A program made the position numbers and the translations under genes. Shown piece after piece: positions 9,266-17,330 of a DNA stretch of 64,000 nucleotides (position 1 is its first letter; each line of letters starts with the position of its first letter). Under the pieces are notes generated by a model, which was not told the DNA's origin, made no database searches, and was given only the letters and a program-made list of their open reading frames with translations. Location of the stretch: assembly GCA_964545855.1 (NCBI GenBank), contig CAZJHD010000020.1:1-64000 (forward strand), given 5' to 3'. The stretch is from CAZJHD01 sp964545855 (lineage in GTDB: Bacteria > Planctomycetota > UBA1135 > JACQFD01).

Positions 9266-10150
9266 TCATTCCGGAGCGGGCGCCGCGTGCCCTCGCCGCT
9301 CCAGGACCGTCACGAGCCGCCACGTGAGCCACGCGAACCCGACGGCCGCCAGGACGTCCACGGCGTAGTGGTAGCGCAGGTAGATCGTCGCGATCGGGAG
9401 GAGCAGGGCCACGGGGCCGAAGAACAGGACGAACGCCCTTCGATCGTGCCTCGCGGCGAGGGCCGCCACGAGGAACGTCAGCTGCGAGTGGCCCGAGGGG
9501 AAGCAGTCGTACTTCACGCCCTCCAGCGTGTCGATCGCCGTGCGGAGCCAGGGAGTGAGGGCGAGTCCCTGGAACTCGAAGGGATAGGCCGCCAGGTGGT
9601 AGGGCGAGCGGGCCGGGACGAGGAAGTAGCCGAGGTAGGAGAGGAAGAACCCGAGCACGATCACGTGCGTCGCGTGCTCGATCGCGCGGAAGTCTCGACG
9701 CAGGAGCGCGCGTCCCGCGAAGAGGACCGGAAGGAAGTAGAAGGACGAGTAGACGAGCTGGAAGAGCTCCGTGAGCCAGGGAAGGGCCTCGCGGTCGCCC
9801 GTCCATCGGGTGGGGTCGCTGCCGAGGAGCCAGCGGTCGGCCGCCAGCAGCCACGCCTCGCGAGACTCGGGCGAGGTGTGCGGCACCATCGACCCGACGA
9901 TCTCGAAGGAGAAGGGGACGAGCGCGATGCAGGCCGCCGCGCGCACGAGCAGCCCCCGCCGGTAGCTCGCCCGCGCGAGGAGCCGTGGAAGCGCGAGGCT
10001 CGCGAGGAGCGCCGAGGCGACCAGCGCGAGGAGGAGGACCGGGCGCGGGAAGGCCGCGAAGTCGAGGAGGACGACGATCGCGAGGAGGACGAACCACCCG
10101 ACGAGAACCTGGTCGATGGGGAACGACCGTTCGTGCGCCGGCGCGGTCAT
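9266..10150 (-). CDS. PAP2-superfamily membrane phosphatase
   Basis: A 294-residue protein with about six membrane segments. The core motif DCFPSGHSQ (about residue 215) and the later RYHYAVDV give the two catalytic histidines of the PAP2/vanadium haloperoxidase group. The first motif (KxxxxxxRP) is not classical; VPARSP takes its place, as in inositolphosphotransferase-like members. It probably acts on a lipid phosphate or polyprenyl diphosphate at the outer face of the inner membrane. Its ATG overlaps the TGA of the rhomboid gene (ATGA), so the two are co-expressed. Confidence 0.85.
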   Translation of the reverse strand: MTAPAHERSFPIDQVLVGWFVLLAIVVLLDFAAFPRPVLLLALVASALLASLALPRLLARASYRRGLLVRAAACIALVPFSFEIVGSMVPHTSPESREAWLLAADRWLLGSDPTRWTGDREALPWLTELFQLVYSSFYFLPVLFAGRALLRRDFRAIEHATHVIVLGFFLSYLGYFLVPARSPYHLAAYPFEFQGLALTPWLRTAIDTLEGVKYDCFPSGHSQLTFLVAALAARHDRRAFVLFFGPVALLLPIATIYLRYHYAVDVLAAVGFAWLTWRLVTVLERRGHAAPAPE

Positions 10151-11046
10151 CGGATATCGATCGGTGCGAGGTCCGGCTCGCGGCGCGGGCGGCGCAGGAT
10201 CGCCCCGAGGCCGAGTCCGGAAACGAAGCCTCCGAGGTGCGCGCCGTAGGCGACGCCCCCGACGTCTCCGAAGAGCGGCTGGCCGAGCGACGCCCAGAGC
10301 TCGAAGACCTGCGTGACGAGCCAGAGGCCCGCGAACAGGAGCGCCGGCAGCTCGAAGGGCAGGAAGAAGAGCGGAGGCACGATGGCGACCACGCGCGCGC
10401 GCGGGCACGTCACGAGGTGCGCCCCGAGGATCCCGGAGATCGCCCCCGAGGCGCCGAGGGTCGGCACCTGCGAGAGCGCGTAGGCCGGAAGACCGGGCCG
10501 GCCCGAGAAGAGCGCCTCGTTCGCGACGACGGCGAGGCGGTCGAGGTAGCGCTCGATCCGGATCCCCGCGTGCCACGCGTACTCGTCGACGCTCGCCGCG
10601 AGAGCGAGGAGGAGAACGTGGAGGACACCCGCCGCCACCCCGGCGCCGAGGTAGGCGACGGCGAATCGGGCGGGTCCGAGGCGCGCCTCGACGCTTCGGC
10701 CGAAGACCCAGAGGAACCACGCGTTCGAGAGGAGATGGCCCCAGCCCGCATGGAGGAAGAGGCTCGTGACGAGGGGCGCCGCCGAGCGACGCATCGTCTC
10801 GATCGGATGACGCATCGCGTCGAGCGGGTCGAGGATCGTCTGCGCGACGCGCTCCGGGACGAGCGCGCTCCGCGCGAGCAGGGCGTCGAGGGGACCCGGG
10901 AGGCCGAGGAGCTCGTTCCAATGGCCGCGCGGGGCGTGCGCGAGCAGCTGCAGCTCGCGCAGGAACACGAGTCCGCAGAGCGCGATCAGGACGAGCACGA
11001 CGACGGCGGGCCGTCGCGGCAGGACGTCGTCTCGGATCGGGATCAC
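10147..11046 (-). CDS. Rhomboid family intramembrane serine protease
   Basis: A 299-residue membrane protein. LFLHAGWGHLLSNAWFLW is the conserved loop and second helix of rhomboids, GASGAISGILGAH holds the catalytic serine, and GAHLGGF in the last helix holds the catalytic histidine. An extra roughly 60-residue luminal stretch sits between the first helix and the HAGW motif. By family it cleaves membrane-spanning substrates within the bilayer. The GTG start is supported by a TATGCT box that ends 6 nt before it, an arrangement that would give a leaderless transcript. The downstream PAP2 gene overlaps by 4 bp. Confidence 0.88.
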   Translation of the reverse strand: MIPIRDDVLPRRPAVVVLVLIALCGLVFLRELQLLAHAPRGHWNELLGLPGPLDALLARSALVPERVAQTILDPLDAMRHPIETMRRSAAPLVTSLFLHAGWGHLLSNAWFLWVFGRSVEARLGPARFAVAYLGAGVAAGVLHVLLLALAASVDEYAWHAGIRIERYLDRLAVVANEALFSGRPGLPAYALSQVPTLGASGAISGILGAHLVTCPRARVVAIVPPLFFLPFELPALLFAGLWLVTQVFELWASLGQPLFGDVGGVAYGAHLGGFVSGLGLGAILRRPRREPDLAPIDIR

Positions 11047-11052
11047 GGCGGG

Positions 11053-11058
11053 AGCATA
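11053..11058 (-). promoter_or_regulatory. Probable -10 box of a leaderless rhomboid transcript
   Basis: TATGCT on the minus strand ends 6 nt before the GTG start. If it is a sigma-70 -10 element, transcription would begin at or next to the start codon. No convincing -35 box is seen 16-18 bp upstream. The same geometry occurs at gatC. Confidence 0.35.
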
Positions 11059-11085
11059 CCGGCGCGCCGAGCGCGCCCGAGCGGA

Positions 11086-11102
11086 GCCGCGTGCTCCGCG
11101 GC
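11086..11102 (-). terminator. Hairpin after spoVR
   Basis: A 6-bp stem (gccgcg / cgcggc) with a 5-nt loop starts 4 nt after the spoVR stop codon and lies between the stress operon and the rhomboid promoter. There is no U-tract. It probably ends or stabilises the prkA-yeaH-spoVR mRNA. Confidence 0.4.
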
Positions 11103-11105
11103 CGA

Positions 11106-12614
11106 CTACTCCGGCTCGTCCTCGGAGGTCTCCTCGTCGCTCTCGTGGCTGAGGAGGAGCTCCTTCTCCTCCTCCTGCGTCTTCAGATGCACCGGTCGCC
11201 GCCAGACCTTGAAGACGTTCCTGAGGGTCTCCCGCGCGTGATCGAGCTGGAGATCCTGGCCGTCGTGCTCGTGCTCCAGCAGCAGCTCGCCTCGGTTCCG
11301 GTAGTTCGCGTCCTCGACGCGGATCCGGGGCTGACCCGCGTTGGTGATGCGCCGCAGGAGCGCCTCCTTCACGAGCCGAGGATTGCGGTCCGCCACCTCG
11401 GCGCGACCGGTCCTCGGATTGCGCCGGTAGACGTAGTAGCCGTGGCGGTGCGCGAAGCTCTCGTCGAAGAACTCCTCGATGAAGGTGACGTCGTTGTAGA
11501 TGCGACGAACCTCGAAGATCTTCGCGTTGCCGAGCATCGCGCCCGTGTCCCAGTTGCGCCGCCTCTCGTCGTCGTCGCAGCGGTCGTACGCGGAGCCGAA
11601 GGCGCCCCGGTTCCAGCGATCCTCGATGTCGCGCCAGAGCTCGACGCCGAGCTTGTAGGGATTCACCTGCCCGGGCGCTGCGTGCACCGTTCCCGCGTGA
11701 TGATCGGCGAAGTCGACCACCTCGGCGTCGGTGAGGACGTGCCGCGTCATGATCCGCGAGTGCCAGAAGGTCGCCCAGCCCTCGTTCATGATCTTGGTCA
11801 TCCCCTGGGGCGCGTAGTAGTAGGCCTCCTCGCGAACCATCTCGAGGAGGTCCTGCTCCCAGGGCTCGAGCGGAGCGCGTTTCAGGAGGAAGCCGAGGAC
11901 GTCCCGCTCCGGCGACGGCGGATCGCGCCGCTCGCGATCCGCCTCCTTGCGCATCCTCTGGGCCTCGCGGTCGAGCGCGGCCGCAGGGTTGAGGTACCGG
12001 TCCATGTAGCCGTGCCCCTCCGTCGTCGCGAAGCGCGGCACGCCGCCGGCCTGCTCGGTCTTCTCGCCGGCGGCCGCCGCCCGCTTGCGGGCGGCGGAGC
12101 CGTGGACGTAGGGCGCATAGGGGTCGATCAGGTTGTCGAGGGAGAGCGCGAGATCGAGGAACTCCTCGACCTTCGAAAGCCCCTCCTTGTCGATCGCGCG
12201 GCGAACGCGCGTTCCGTGGTTCGCCATGGTGTCGACCATCCGCCGGTCCGTGGGCGCGAACCAGAGGTTGTGCTTGAAGAAGTCGACGTGTCCGAAGACG
12301 TGGGACATGACGAGCTTCTGATCGACGTCCTGATTCGACCGCATCAGGTAGGCGTAGGCGGGGTCGTTGTTCACGACCATTTCGTAGATCTTCGAGAGGC
12401 CGTAGCGGAACTCCTTCGCCAACCGGTCGTACTCCATCCCGAATCGCCACGACGGGTAGCGCACGGGGAAGCCTCCGAAGGCGGCCACCTCGTTGAGCTC
12501 CCGGTCCTCGAGCACCTCGAAGATCGTGTGGTAGAAGTCGAGACCGTAGCCGCGCGCGATCTCCTCGATGTGGGCGCGCGCTCGCTCGAGCTCCGGGGGC
12601 AGCGACGTGGTCAT
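11106..12614 (-). CDS. spoVR: SpoVR/YcgB family protein
   Basis: A 502-residue SpoVR family protein, recognised by GLDFYHTIFEVLEDRELNE near the start, SHVFGHVDFFKHN at about residue 105, NEGWATFWHSRIM at about 280 and NPYKLGVELWRDIEDRWN at about 330. Histidine and glutamate residues in these motifs resemble a metal site. The biochemical role is unknown; the family is named from a B. subtilis cortex gene but is widespread in bacteria that do not form spores, almost always with PrkA and YeaH. It is the last gene of that trio here, 14 nt after yeaH. The acidic C-terminus (SDEETSEDEPE) is typical of an extension rather than the core. Confidence 0.95.
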   Translation of the reverse strand: MTTSLPPELERARAHIEEIARGYGLDFYHTIFEVLEDRELNEVAAFGGFPVRYPSWRFGMEYDRLAKEFRYGLSKIYEMVVNNDPAYAYLMRSNQDVDQKLVMSHVFGHVDFFKHNLWFAPTDRRMVDTMANHGTRVRRAIDKEGLSKVEEFLDLALSLDNLIDPYAPYVHGSAARKRAAAAGEKTEQAGGVPRFATTEGHGYMDRYLNPAAALDREAQRMRKEADRERRDPPSPERDVLGFLLKRAPLEPWEQDLLEMVREEAYYYAPQGMTKIMNEGWATFWHSRIMTRHVLTDAEVVDFADHHAGTVHAAPGQVNPYKLGVELWRDIEDRWNRGAFGSAYDRCDDDERRRNWDTGAMLGNAKIFEVRRIYNDVTFIEEFFDESFAHRHGYYVYRRNPRTGRAEVADRNPRLVKEALLRRITNAGQPRIRVEDANYRNRGELLLEHEHDGQDLQLDHARETLRNVFKVWRRPVHLKTQEEEKELLLSHESDEETSEDEPE

Positions 12615-12628
12615 GGGGGCCGCGGCCC

Positions 12629-13711
12629 TCAGCGTCCCCGGCCGAGGAACTCTCGGATGGAGGCGACGATCCCCTCGCGGTCGGCGATGTCCGAGGTGAC
12701 GAGCCACTCCTGCTCGGAGATCGCCGCGTCGAGGTCCTTCTTGAACTGACCCGACCCGTAGGCGCTCTTCACCTGTCCGTAGCCGAAGAGGTTCACGCGC
12801 CGCTGGTACTCGTCGCGGAGCAGGGTCACGCAGCGCTCGGTGTCGCGCGCGCTCCAGTTGTCGCCATCGCTGAAGTGGAAGACGTAGACGTTCCACTCCC
12901 CCGGCGGGAACTTCTCGTCGATCACCTCCAGGCCGAGTTCGTAGGCGGAGCTGATCTTCGTTCCGCCGGACTCGCGGAGGTGGAAGAAGGTCTCCCGATC
13001 CACGACGTGCGCGACGGCGTCGTGGACGATGTACCGGACCTCGAGGCTCCGGTACTGGGAGCGGATCCACGTGTCCATCCAGAAGGTCTGGTTGCGGACG
13101 ATCTCCTTCTGCTCCTTACCCATGGAGCCGGACACGTCCATCATGTAGAGCACGACGGCGGAGGTGACGGAGGTCTCCTTCACCTTCCAGGCGCGATACC
13201 GCCGGTCCTCCGGCGCCGGCACGATGCGCGGCTGCTTGGGGTCGTAGATGCCCGAGAGGATCGACTTGCGCAGGGCCTCCTTGAAGGTGCGCCGCGTGTG
13301 GCGGAGCGACTGCGGGCCGACGCGGCTGATGCCCGTGTAGGAGCCGCCGGGCGTCCGGACCTCGCGGCGCCCCCGGGGCTCGATGCGCGGCAGCCCGAGC
13401 TCCTTGCCGAGGATCTGCGCCAGGTCGTCGAGGGAGACCTCCACCTCGAGGACGTGCTTGCCCTCGGCGTCGCCCGCCTGGCCCTCGCCGACCTCGTCGC
13501 CCTCTTCTCCCTCGCCCTGGCCGACGCCCTCCTTCTGGTTCGGCCCGTAGTGGAAGTGCGGGAGGTCGAGCTGGGGGACGGGGATCGAGACGGAGTGCCG
13601 GCCGACGCGCCCGAGGAGCTCGCCGTTGGCGATGTACTTGCCGAGATCCTTCCGGATCCGTCCGCGGACGATGTCGCGGAAGCGCGCGTGGTCGTGCTCG
13701 ATGCGCTGCAT
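12629..13711 (-). CDS. yeaH: YeaH/YhbH family protein (DUF444, VWA-like)
   Basis: A 360-residue DUF444 protein. The N-terminal part binds no recognised cofactor and includes a glycine/glutamate-rich linker (about residues 60-82). The C-terminal half is a von Willebrand A-like domain with the MIDAS motif MMDVSGSMG at about 190-198 and FSDGDNWS at about 300. In E. coli the homologue works with the YeaG (PrkA) kinase in nutrient-stress survival. It sits between prkA (15 nt upstream) and spoVR (14 nt downstream), which is the standard order. Confidence 0.95.
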   Translation of the reverse strand: MQRIEHDHARFRDIVRGRIRKDLGKYIANGELLGRVGRHSVSIPVPQLDLPHFHYGPNQKEGVGQGEGEEGDEVGEGQAGDAEGKHVLEVEVSLDDLAQILGKELGLPRIEPRGRREVRTPGGSYTGISRVGPQSLRHTRRTFKEALRKSILSGIYDPKQPRIVPAPEDRRYRAWKVKETSVTSAVVLYMMDVSGSMGKEQKEIVRNQTFWMDTWIRSQYRSLEVRYIVHDAVAHVVDRETFFHLRESGGTKISSAYELGLEVIDEKFPPGEWNVYVFHFSDGDNWSARDTERCVTLLRDEYQRRVNLFGYGQVKSAYGSGQFKKDLDAAISEQEWLVTSDIADREGIVASIREFLGRGR

Positions 13712-13726
13712 GGCGAGCGGCTCCCG

Positions 13727-15784
13727 TCACTCCTCCTTCGCGTCTCCCCGGGCGAAGATCGACGCGACGTACTGGAGGACGTCGCTGGAGCAGACCTCGC
13801 AGTAGCCGTAGTTCTTGATGAGACGGCTCTTCACCACCTCGATCTTCTCCTGCTGGTCTCGGTCGACGACGGAGGAGACGAGGCTCGTGAGCTTGATGGA
13901 GTCCTTCTGGTCCTCGAAGAGCTTCAGCTCGAGCGCCCGATGCAGGCGCTCGTTGGTCCGGTAGTCGAAGGTGCGGCCCTCGATCGCGAGCGCGCCGATG
14001 TAGTTCATGATCTCCCGGCGGAAGTCGTCCTTGCGGCTCTCCGGGATGTTGATCTTCTCCTCGATGGAGCGCATGAGCCGCTCGTCGGGCTCCTCGTCGC
14101 GACCGGTGATCCGGTTCCGCACCTTCTCGCGCTGCGTGTAGGCCTTCACGTTGTCGATGTAGTTGCCGCAGAGCCGGGCGATCGCCTCCTCGTCCGCCGC
14201 GATCGCGCGCTGGACCTCGTTCTTCACGATGTCCTCGTACTCCTGGCGCACGACCGACAGGAGATCGCGATAGGTCTTGCGCACCTCCTCGGAGGAGATC
14301 AGCGAGTGGTTCGCGAGCCCGGACTCGAGCTCGTTCATCACCATGAAGGGGTTCACGCAGGGGAGCTCGCTGTCGGAGACGAGCGCATTGCTGATCTTGT
14401 CCTGGATGTAGCGCGGGGAGATCCCTTCCATGCCCTCGCGGGGCGCCTCCTCCCGGAGCTCACGGATGTTGTCCTTCGTGAAGCCCGCGAGCGTCTTCCC
14501 GTTGTAGAGCTTCATCTTCTGGATGAGCGTGAGGTTCGCCTTCTTCGGCTCGTCGAGCCGCGTGAGGATCGCCCACATGGACGCCACCTCGATCGTGTGC
14601 GGAGCCAGATGGCGCCCCGGCAGCCGCCGCGAGTTGAAGTCCTTCTCGTAGATGGCGACCTCGGCCCCCAGCACCGTGTTGTACGGGATGTCGATCTTCA
14701 CCGTGCGGTCGCGGAAGGCCTCCATGAGCTCGTTGTTGAGGAGCTTCCGGTACTCGGGCTCGTTCGTGTGCCCGACGATCACTTCGTCGATGTCCGTCTG
14801 CGCAAACTTCTTCGGCTTGACCGTGTGCTCCTGGGACGCGCCCAGCAGCTCGTAGAGGAAGGCCACGTCGAGCTTCAGCACCTCGATGAACTCGACGATG
14901 CCGCGGTTGGCGATGTTGAACTCGCCGTCGAAGTTGAACGCCCGCGGGTCGGAGTCGGATCCGAACTCGGCGATCTTCCGGTAGTTGATGTCGCCCGTCA
15001 GCTCCGTCGAGTCCTGGTTCTTCTCGTCCTTCGGCTGGAAGGTGCCGATGCCGATGCGATCCTTCTCCGAGAGGAGGATGCGGCGCACGATCACGTGGTC
15101 GAGCGCCTTCTCGAGATCGCCGCCGTAGCGCTCGAGCAGGCGGTTCATGCGGTAGCGGCACGCGGGGTCGAGCTCCCCCTTCACGTCGAGCCGGTAGCCG
15201 GTCTTCGCCTTGCGATTCAGCTCCTGGAGCAGGCGCTCGCGCGATTCCTTGGGGAGCAGGCGGAGCGGCTCCTCATGCATGGGGCACGCGATCAGGTCCT
15301 TCGCCTCCTCGTCGATCTTCCAGGAGAACGTGTAGAGGGCGCCCTCCAGGCGGCGCGAGTAGTCCTCGATGCCCTTCTTCAGCAGGCGCGCGATCGTGCT
15401 CTTCGCCGACCCCACGGGGCCATGGAGCAGGAGGATTCGCCGTTCCGTGCCATAGGCGTAGGCGCCGCTCTTGAAGATGCCGACGAGCGCGTTGAGCTGC
15501 CGGTCGAGCCCGAAGAGCGCGTCCTCGCCGTGTCCGATGGGGTCGTCGAAGAAGCGATAGTGGATCTGCTTCGAGTTGCCCTCGGATCGCTCCTCCACTC
15601 CGTGGAAGAGGATCATGTCGTAGACGCGCTGGAAGGAGTTCCGGACGACGCGTGGACTGTCCCCCACGATCTTCAGGTAGTCCCAGAACGTCCCCTCCCA
15701 GTGGAGCTCGCGGAATCGATCCCGGTCCACAGCGGTCCGGACGAGATCTCGGATGTCGCGTCCTGTCTGAGACGTCTCGACCAT
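13727..15784 (-). CDS. prkA: PrkA/YeaG serine protein kinase
   Basis: A 685-residue PrkA family protein, the usual length. The AAA+ part has the P-loop GPVGSAKST at about residues 122-130 and conserved blocks such as DPIGHGEDALFGLDRQ before it. The C-terminal PrkA kinase-like domain is complete (KNEVQRAIAADEE, NYIDNVKAY). In enterobacteria the kinase acts in stationary-phase and nitrogen stress; in Bacillus it also behaves as an ATP-dependent protease. The start ATG is preceded by AAGAGGT at about 7 nt, a fair Shine-Dalgarno sequence. It is the first gene of prkA-yeaH-spoVR, after a long divergent upstream region that could hold stress promoters. Confidence 0.96.
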   Translation of the reverse strand: MVETSQTGRDIRDLVRTAVDRDRFRELHWEGTFWDYLKIVGDSPRVVRNSFQRVYDMILFHGVEERSEGNSKQIHYRFFDDPIGHGEDALFGLDRQLNALVGIFKSGAYAYGTERRILLLHGPVGSAKSTIARLLKKGIEDYSRRLEGALYTFSWKIDEEAKDLIACPMHEEPLRLLPKESRERLLQELNRKAKTGYRLDVKGELDPACRYRMNRLLERYGGDLEKALDHVIVRRILLSEKDRIGIGTFQPKDEKNQDSTELTGDINYRKIAEFGSDSDPRAFNFDGEFNIANRGIVEFIEVLKLDVAFLYELLGASQEHTVKPKKFAQTDIDEVIVGHTNEPEYRKLLNNELMEAFRDRTVKIDIPYNTVLGAEVAIYEKDFNSRRLPGRHLAPHTIEVASMWAILTRLDEPKKANLTLIQKMKLYNGKTLAGFTKDNIRELREEAPREGMEGISPRYIQDKISNALVSDSELPCVNPFMVMNELESGLANHSLISSEEVRKTYRDLLSVVRQEYEDIVKNEVQRAIAADEEAIARLCGNYIDNVKAYTQREKVRNRITGRDEEPDERLMRSIEEKINIPESRKDDFRREIMNYIGALAIEGRTFDYRTNERLHRALELKLFEDQKDSIKLTSLVSSVVDRDQQEKIEVVKSRLIKNYGYCEVCSSDVLQYVASIFARGDAKEE

Positions 15785-16230
15785 GGGTCTACCTCTTCCA
15801 GTCGCCAGGGGGAGGAGCGTGCGGAGAGGCCCGGGGACACGGAGCGTGCCCCGGATCCACGCGCCCTCCCGAGGAGGATCGGATGTCCGGTCGTCCCATC
15901 GTGAGGGGATCCCGTGGACGGGTCGCCTCGGAAGGAACGTACGGACCGTGCCGGAGGAGCCGGAGACCCCTGCCGGCGCGTGCAGAACTAACGCCCCGCG
16001 CGCGCGGAACGAGCGTCTCGTCGCATGGATCCTTCTCCGCGGTCGGCGCCCGTCGGTCCCGGGCGGAGAGCCAGGGCGGGCGGCTCGAGACGGAGAGCGG
16101 TCCCCGCGAGCGAGGCGCGGGGGCATCCTACCGAACCGATCGACGCGATCGACCCGATCGACGAGACCGCGCCGCGACGTTGCGGTCGCTGCCGGACGAG
16201 GTCACCATCCGCCGCTCCCGTACCGATTCC
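15785..16230. other. 446-bp divergent intergenic region between prkA and M28 lipoprotein
   Basis: No gene is supported. The M28 reading frame stays open through it, but the translation is low-complexity Arg/Ser/Gly/Asp without a credible start. Visible elements are a hairpin with ccgggg/ccccgg arms (15831-15836 and 15849-15854), three head-to-tail 9-bp units gatcgacNN (16138-16164), and a minus-strand TAGGAT at 16130-16125 directed towards prkA, which would leave a leader of more than 300 nt. No strong -35 box accompanies it. Confidence 0.4.
16138..16164. repeat. Three tandem 9-bp repeats upstream of prkA and M28 gene
   Basis: Units gatcgacgc, gatcgaccc and gatcgacga lie head to tail. Each holds the palindrome gatc or tcga, and the array is next to a possible minus-strand -10 box (TAGGAT at 16130-16125). 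It could be an operator array or only a simple repeat. Confidence 0.45.
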
Positions 16231-17211
16231 GTGCGACGCTCCCTCTCCGCCCCTTCCTCGCCGCCGGCGATCCTCGCGGGCACCGTGCTCGCGTGCGCGG
16301 CCCTGGCTTGCGGCTCGCCCCCCGCTCCGATCCTCGACGGCGCGCGCTGCATGCAGCACGTGCGTAACCTCGTCGAGAAGATCGGCCCCCGGCCCTCGGG
16401 CTCGACGGGCATCGAGAAGGCGCGGGCGTATCTCGCGGAGGAGCTCCGCAGCTACGGACACGAGCCGATCCTCGACCGTTTCGCGGCGCACACCCGCCGG
16501 GGAACGATGGAGATGGTGAACGTCCGCTGCGAGATCGCCGGCGACTCGACGAAGACGGTCGTGCTGCTCGCCCACTACGACACGAAGCGCTTCACCGATT
16601 TCGAGTTCGTCGGCGCGAACGACGGCGGATCGGGAACGGCCGTGCTCCTCGAGATCGCGCGCCACTTCGGCACCAAGGCTGCGCCCGGCACCAAGGCTGC
16701 GCCCGGCACCAAGGCTGCGCCCGGCGCGACGACGGTGCGGCCTCCCTTCTCCCTGCGGGTGCTATTCGTCGACGGCGAGGAGACGCAGGCGACGGTCGAG
16801 TGGCACGAGGACGACGCGCTCTTCGGGAGCAAGGCCGAGGTGGAGCGCCTGCAGCGGACCGGCGGCGGCGGCGACGTCACGGCCGTGATCGTCATCGACC
16901 TCGTCGGCGACAAGGACCTCGAGGTCGTGCAGGTGCGCGAGTCGTCTCCACGGCTCACGAAGGCCGTGAAGGACGCGGCCCGGGAGACCGGATGCGCCGA
17001 CCGCTTCTTCACGCGCGTGCAGGACATCGTCGACGATCACGTCCCGTTCCACCGAGCCGGCTACGAGGTCACGACTCTGATCGACCTCACCTACGGTCCC
17101 TCGAACCGGTTCTGGCACTCGAAGGACGACACGCTCGACAAGATCTCCGCCGAGAGCATGCGCCTCACGGGGGACGTCGTCGTGCGCACGCTCTCGAAGC
17201 TCGCGCGCTGA
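16231..17211 (+). CDS. M28 family metallopeptidase / glutaminyl-peptide cyclotransferase-like lipoprotein
   Basis: A 326-residue exported zinc enzyme. From GTG 16231 the protein begins with an arginine-rich n-region and a hydrophobic stretch ending ACAALAC, a lipoprotein-type signal. The M28 metal ligands are all present: LLAHYD, GANDGGSG, DGEE, the aspartate of VIVIDLVGD and the late histidine of FWHSKDDTLD. The pairs DGEE...EW and DALFGS resemble glutaminyl cyclases, which form N-terminal pyroglutamate, more than aminopeptidases; which reaction it performs is not certain. Residues 147-164 are three exact copies of GTKAAP between the metal-site motifs. The frame is open further upstream without a credible start, so the lipoprotein signal decided the start. 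Confidence 0.82.
   Translation: MRRSLSAPSSPPAILAGTVLACAALACGSPPAPILDGARCMQHVRNLVEKIGPRPSGSTGIEKARAYLAEELRSYGHEPILDRFAAHTRRGTMEMVNVRCEIAGDSTKTVVLLAHYDTKRFTDFEFVGANDGGSGTAVLLEIARHFGTKAAPGTKAAPGTKAAPGATTVRPPFSLRVLFVDGEETQATVEWHEDDALFGSKAEVERLQRTGGGGDVTAVIVIDLVGDKDLEVVQVRESSPRLTKAVKDAARETGCADRFFTRVQDIVDDHVPFHRAGYEVTTLIDLTYGPSNRFWHSKDDTLDKISAESMRLTGDVVVRTLSKLAR
16669..16722 (+). repeat. Exact in-frame triplication of an 18-bp unit
   Basis: Three identical copies of ggcaccaaggctgcgccc lie head to tail inside the M28 gene, at 16669-16686, 16687-16704 and 16705-16722. They encode GTKAAP three times in a loop between two metal-binding motifs. Identity at every third codon position points to recent slippage or duplication. 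Confidence 0.9.
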
Positions 17212-17255
17212 GCGACGACTCGCGCGCCAGCACGCGCCGCGCCAGTACCTCCGAG

Positions 17256-17330
17256 CGCGCCAGTTCCGGGCGCGCCGATTCAGGGCGCGCCAATTCAGGG
17301 CGCGCCAGTTCAGGGGTCGTCAGCTCCGAG
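17256..17330. repeat. 15-bp tandem repeat array between convergent genes
   Basis: Four units of the form cgcgccRRttcMggg run from 17256 to 17315, followed by a degenerate fifth unit (gtcgtcagctccgag) that includes the smc stop codon; weaker copies precede it. Unit junctions create repeated ggcgcgcc palindromes. The array fills the gap between the ends of the M28 gene and smc, so it may act as a bidirectional transcript end or be a neutral minisatellite. Confidence 0.8.

Noticed and set aside
15652..16230. N-terminal extension of the M28 protein back to 15652
   Set aside because: The frame is open but encodes low-complexity Arg/Ser/Gly, overlaps prkA, and would bury the lipoprotein signal in the middle of the protein.
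17233..17330. CRISPR array
   Set aside because: Units of 15 bp follow each other without unique spacers and no cas genes are near; it is a tandem repeat.
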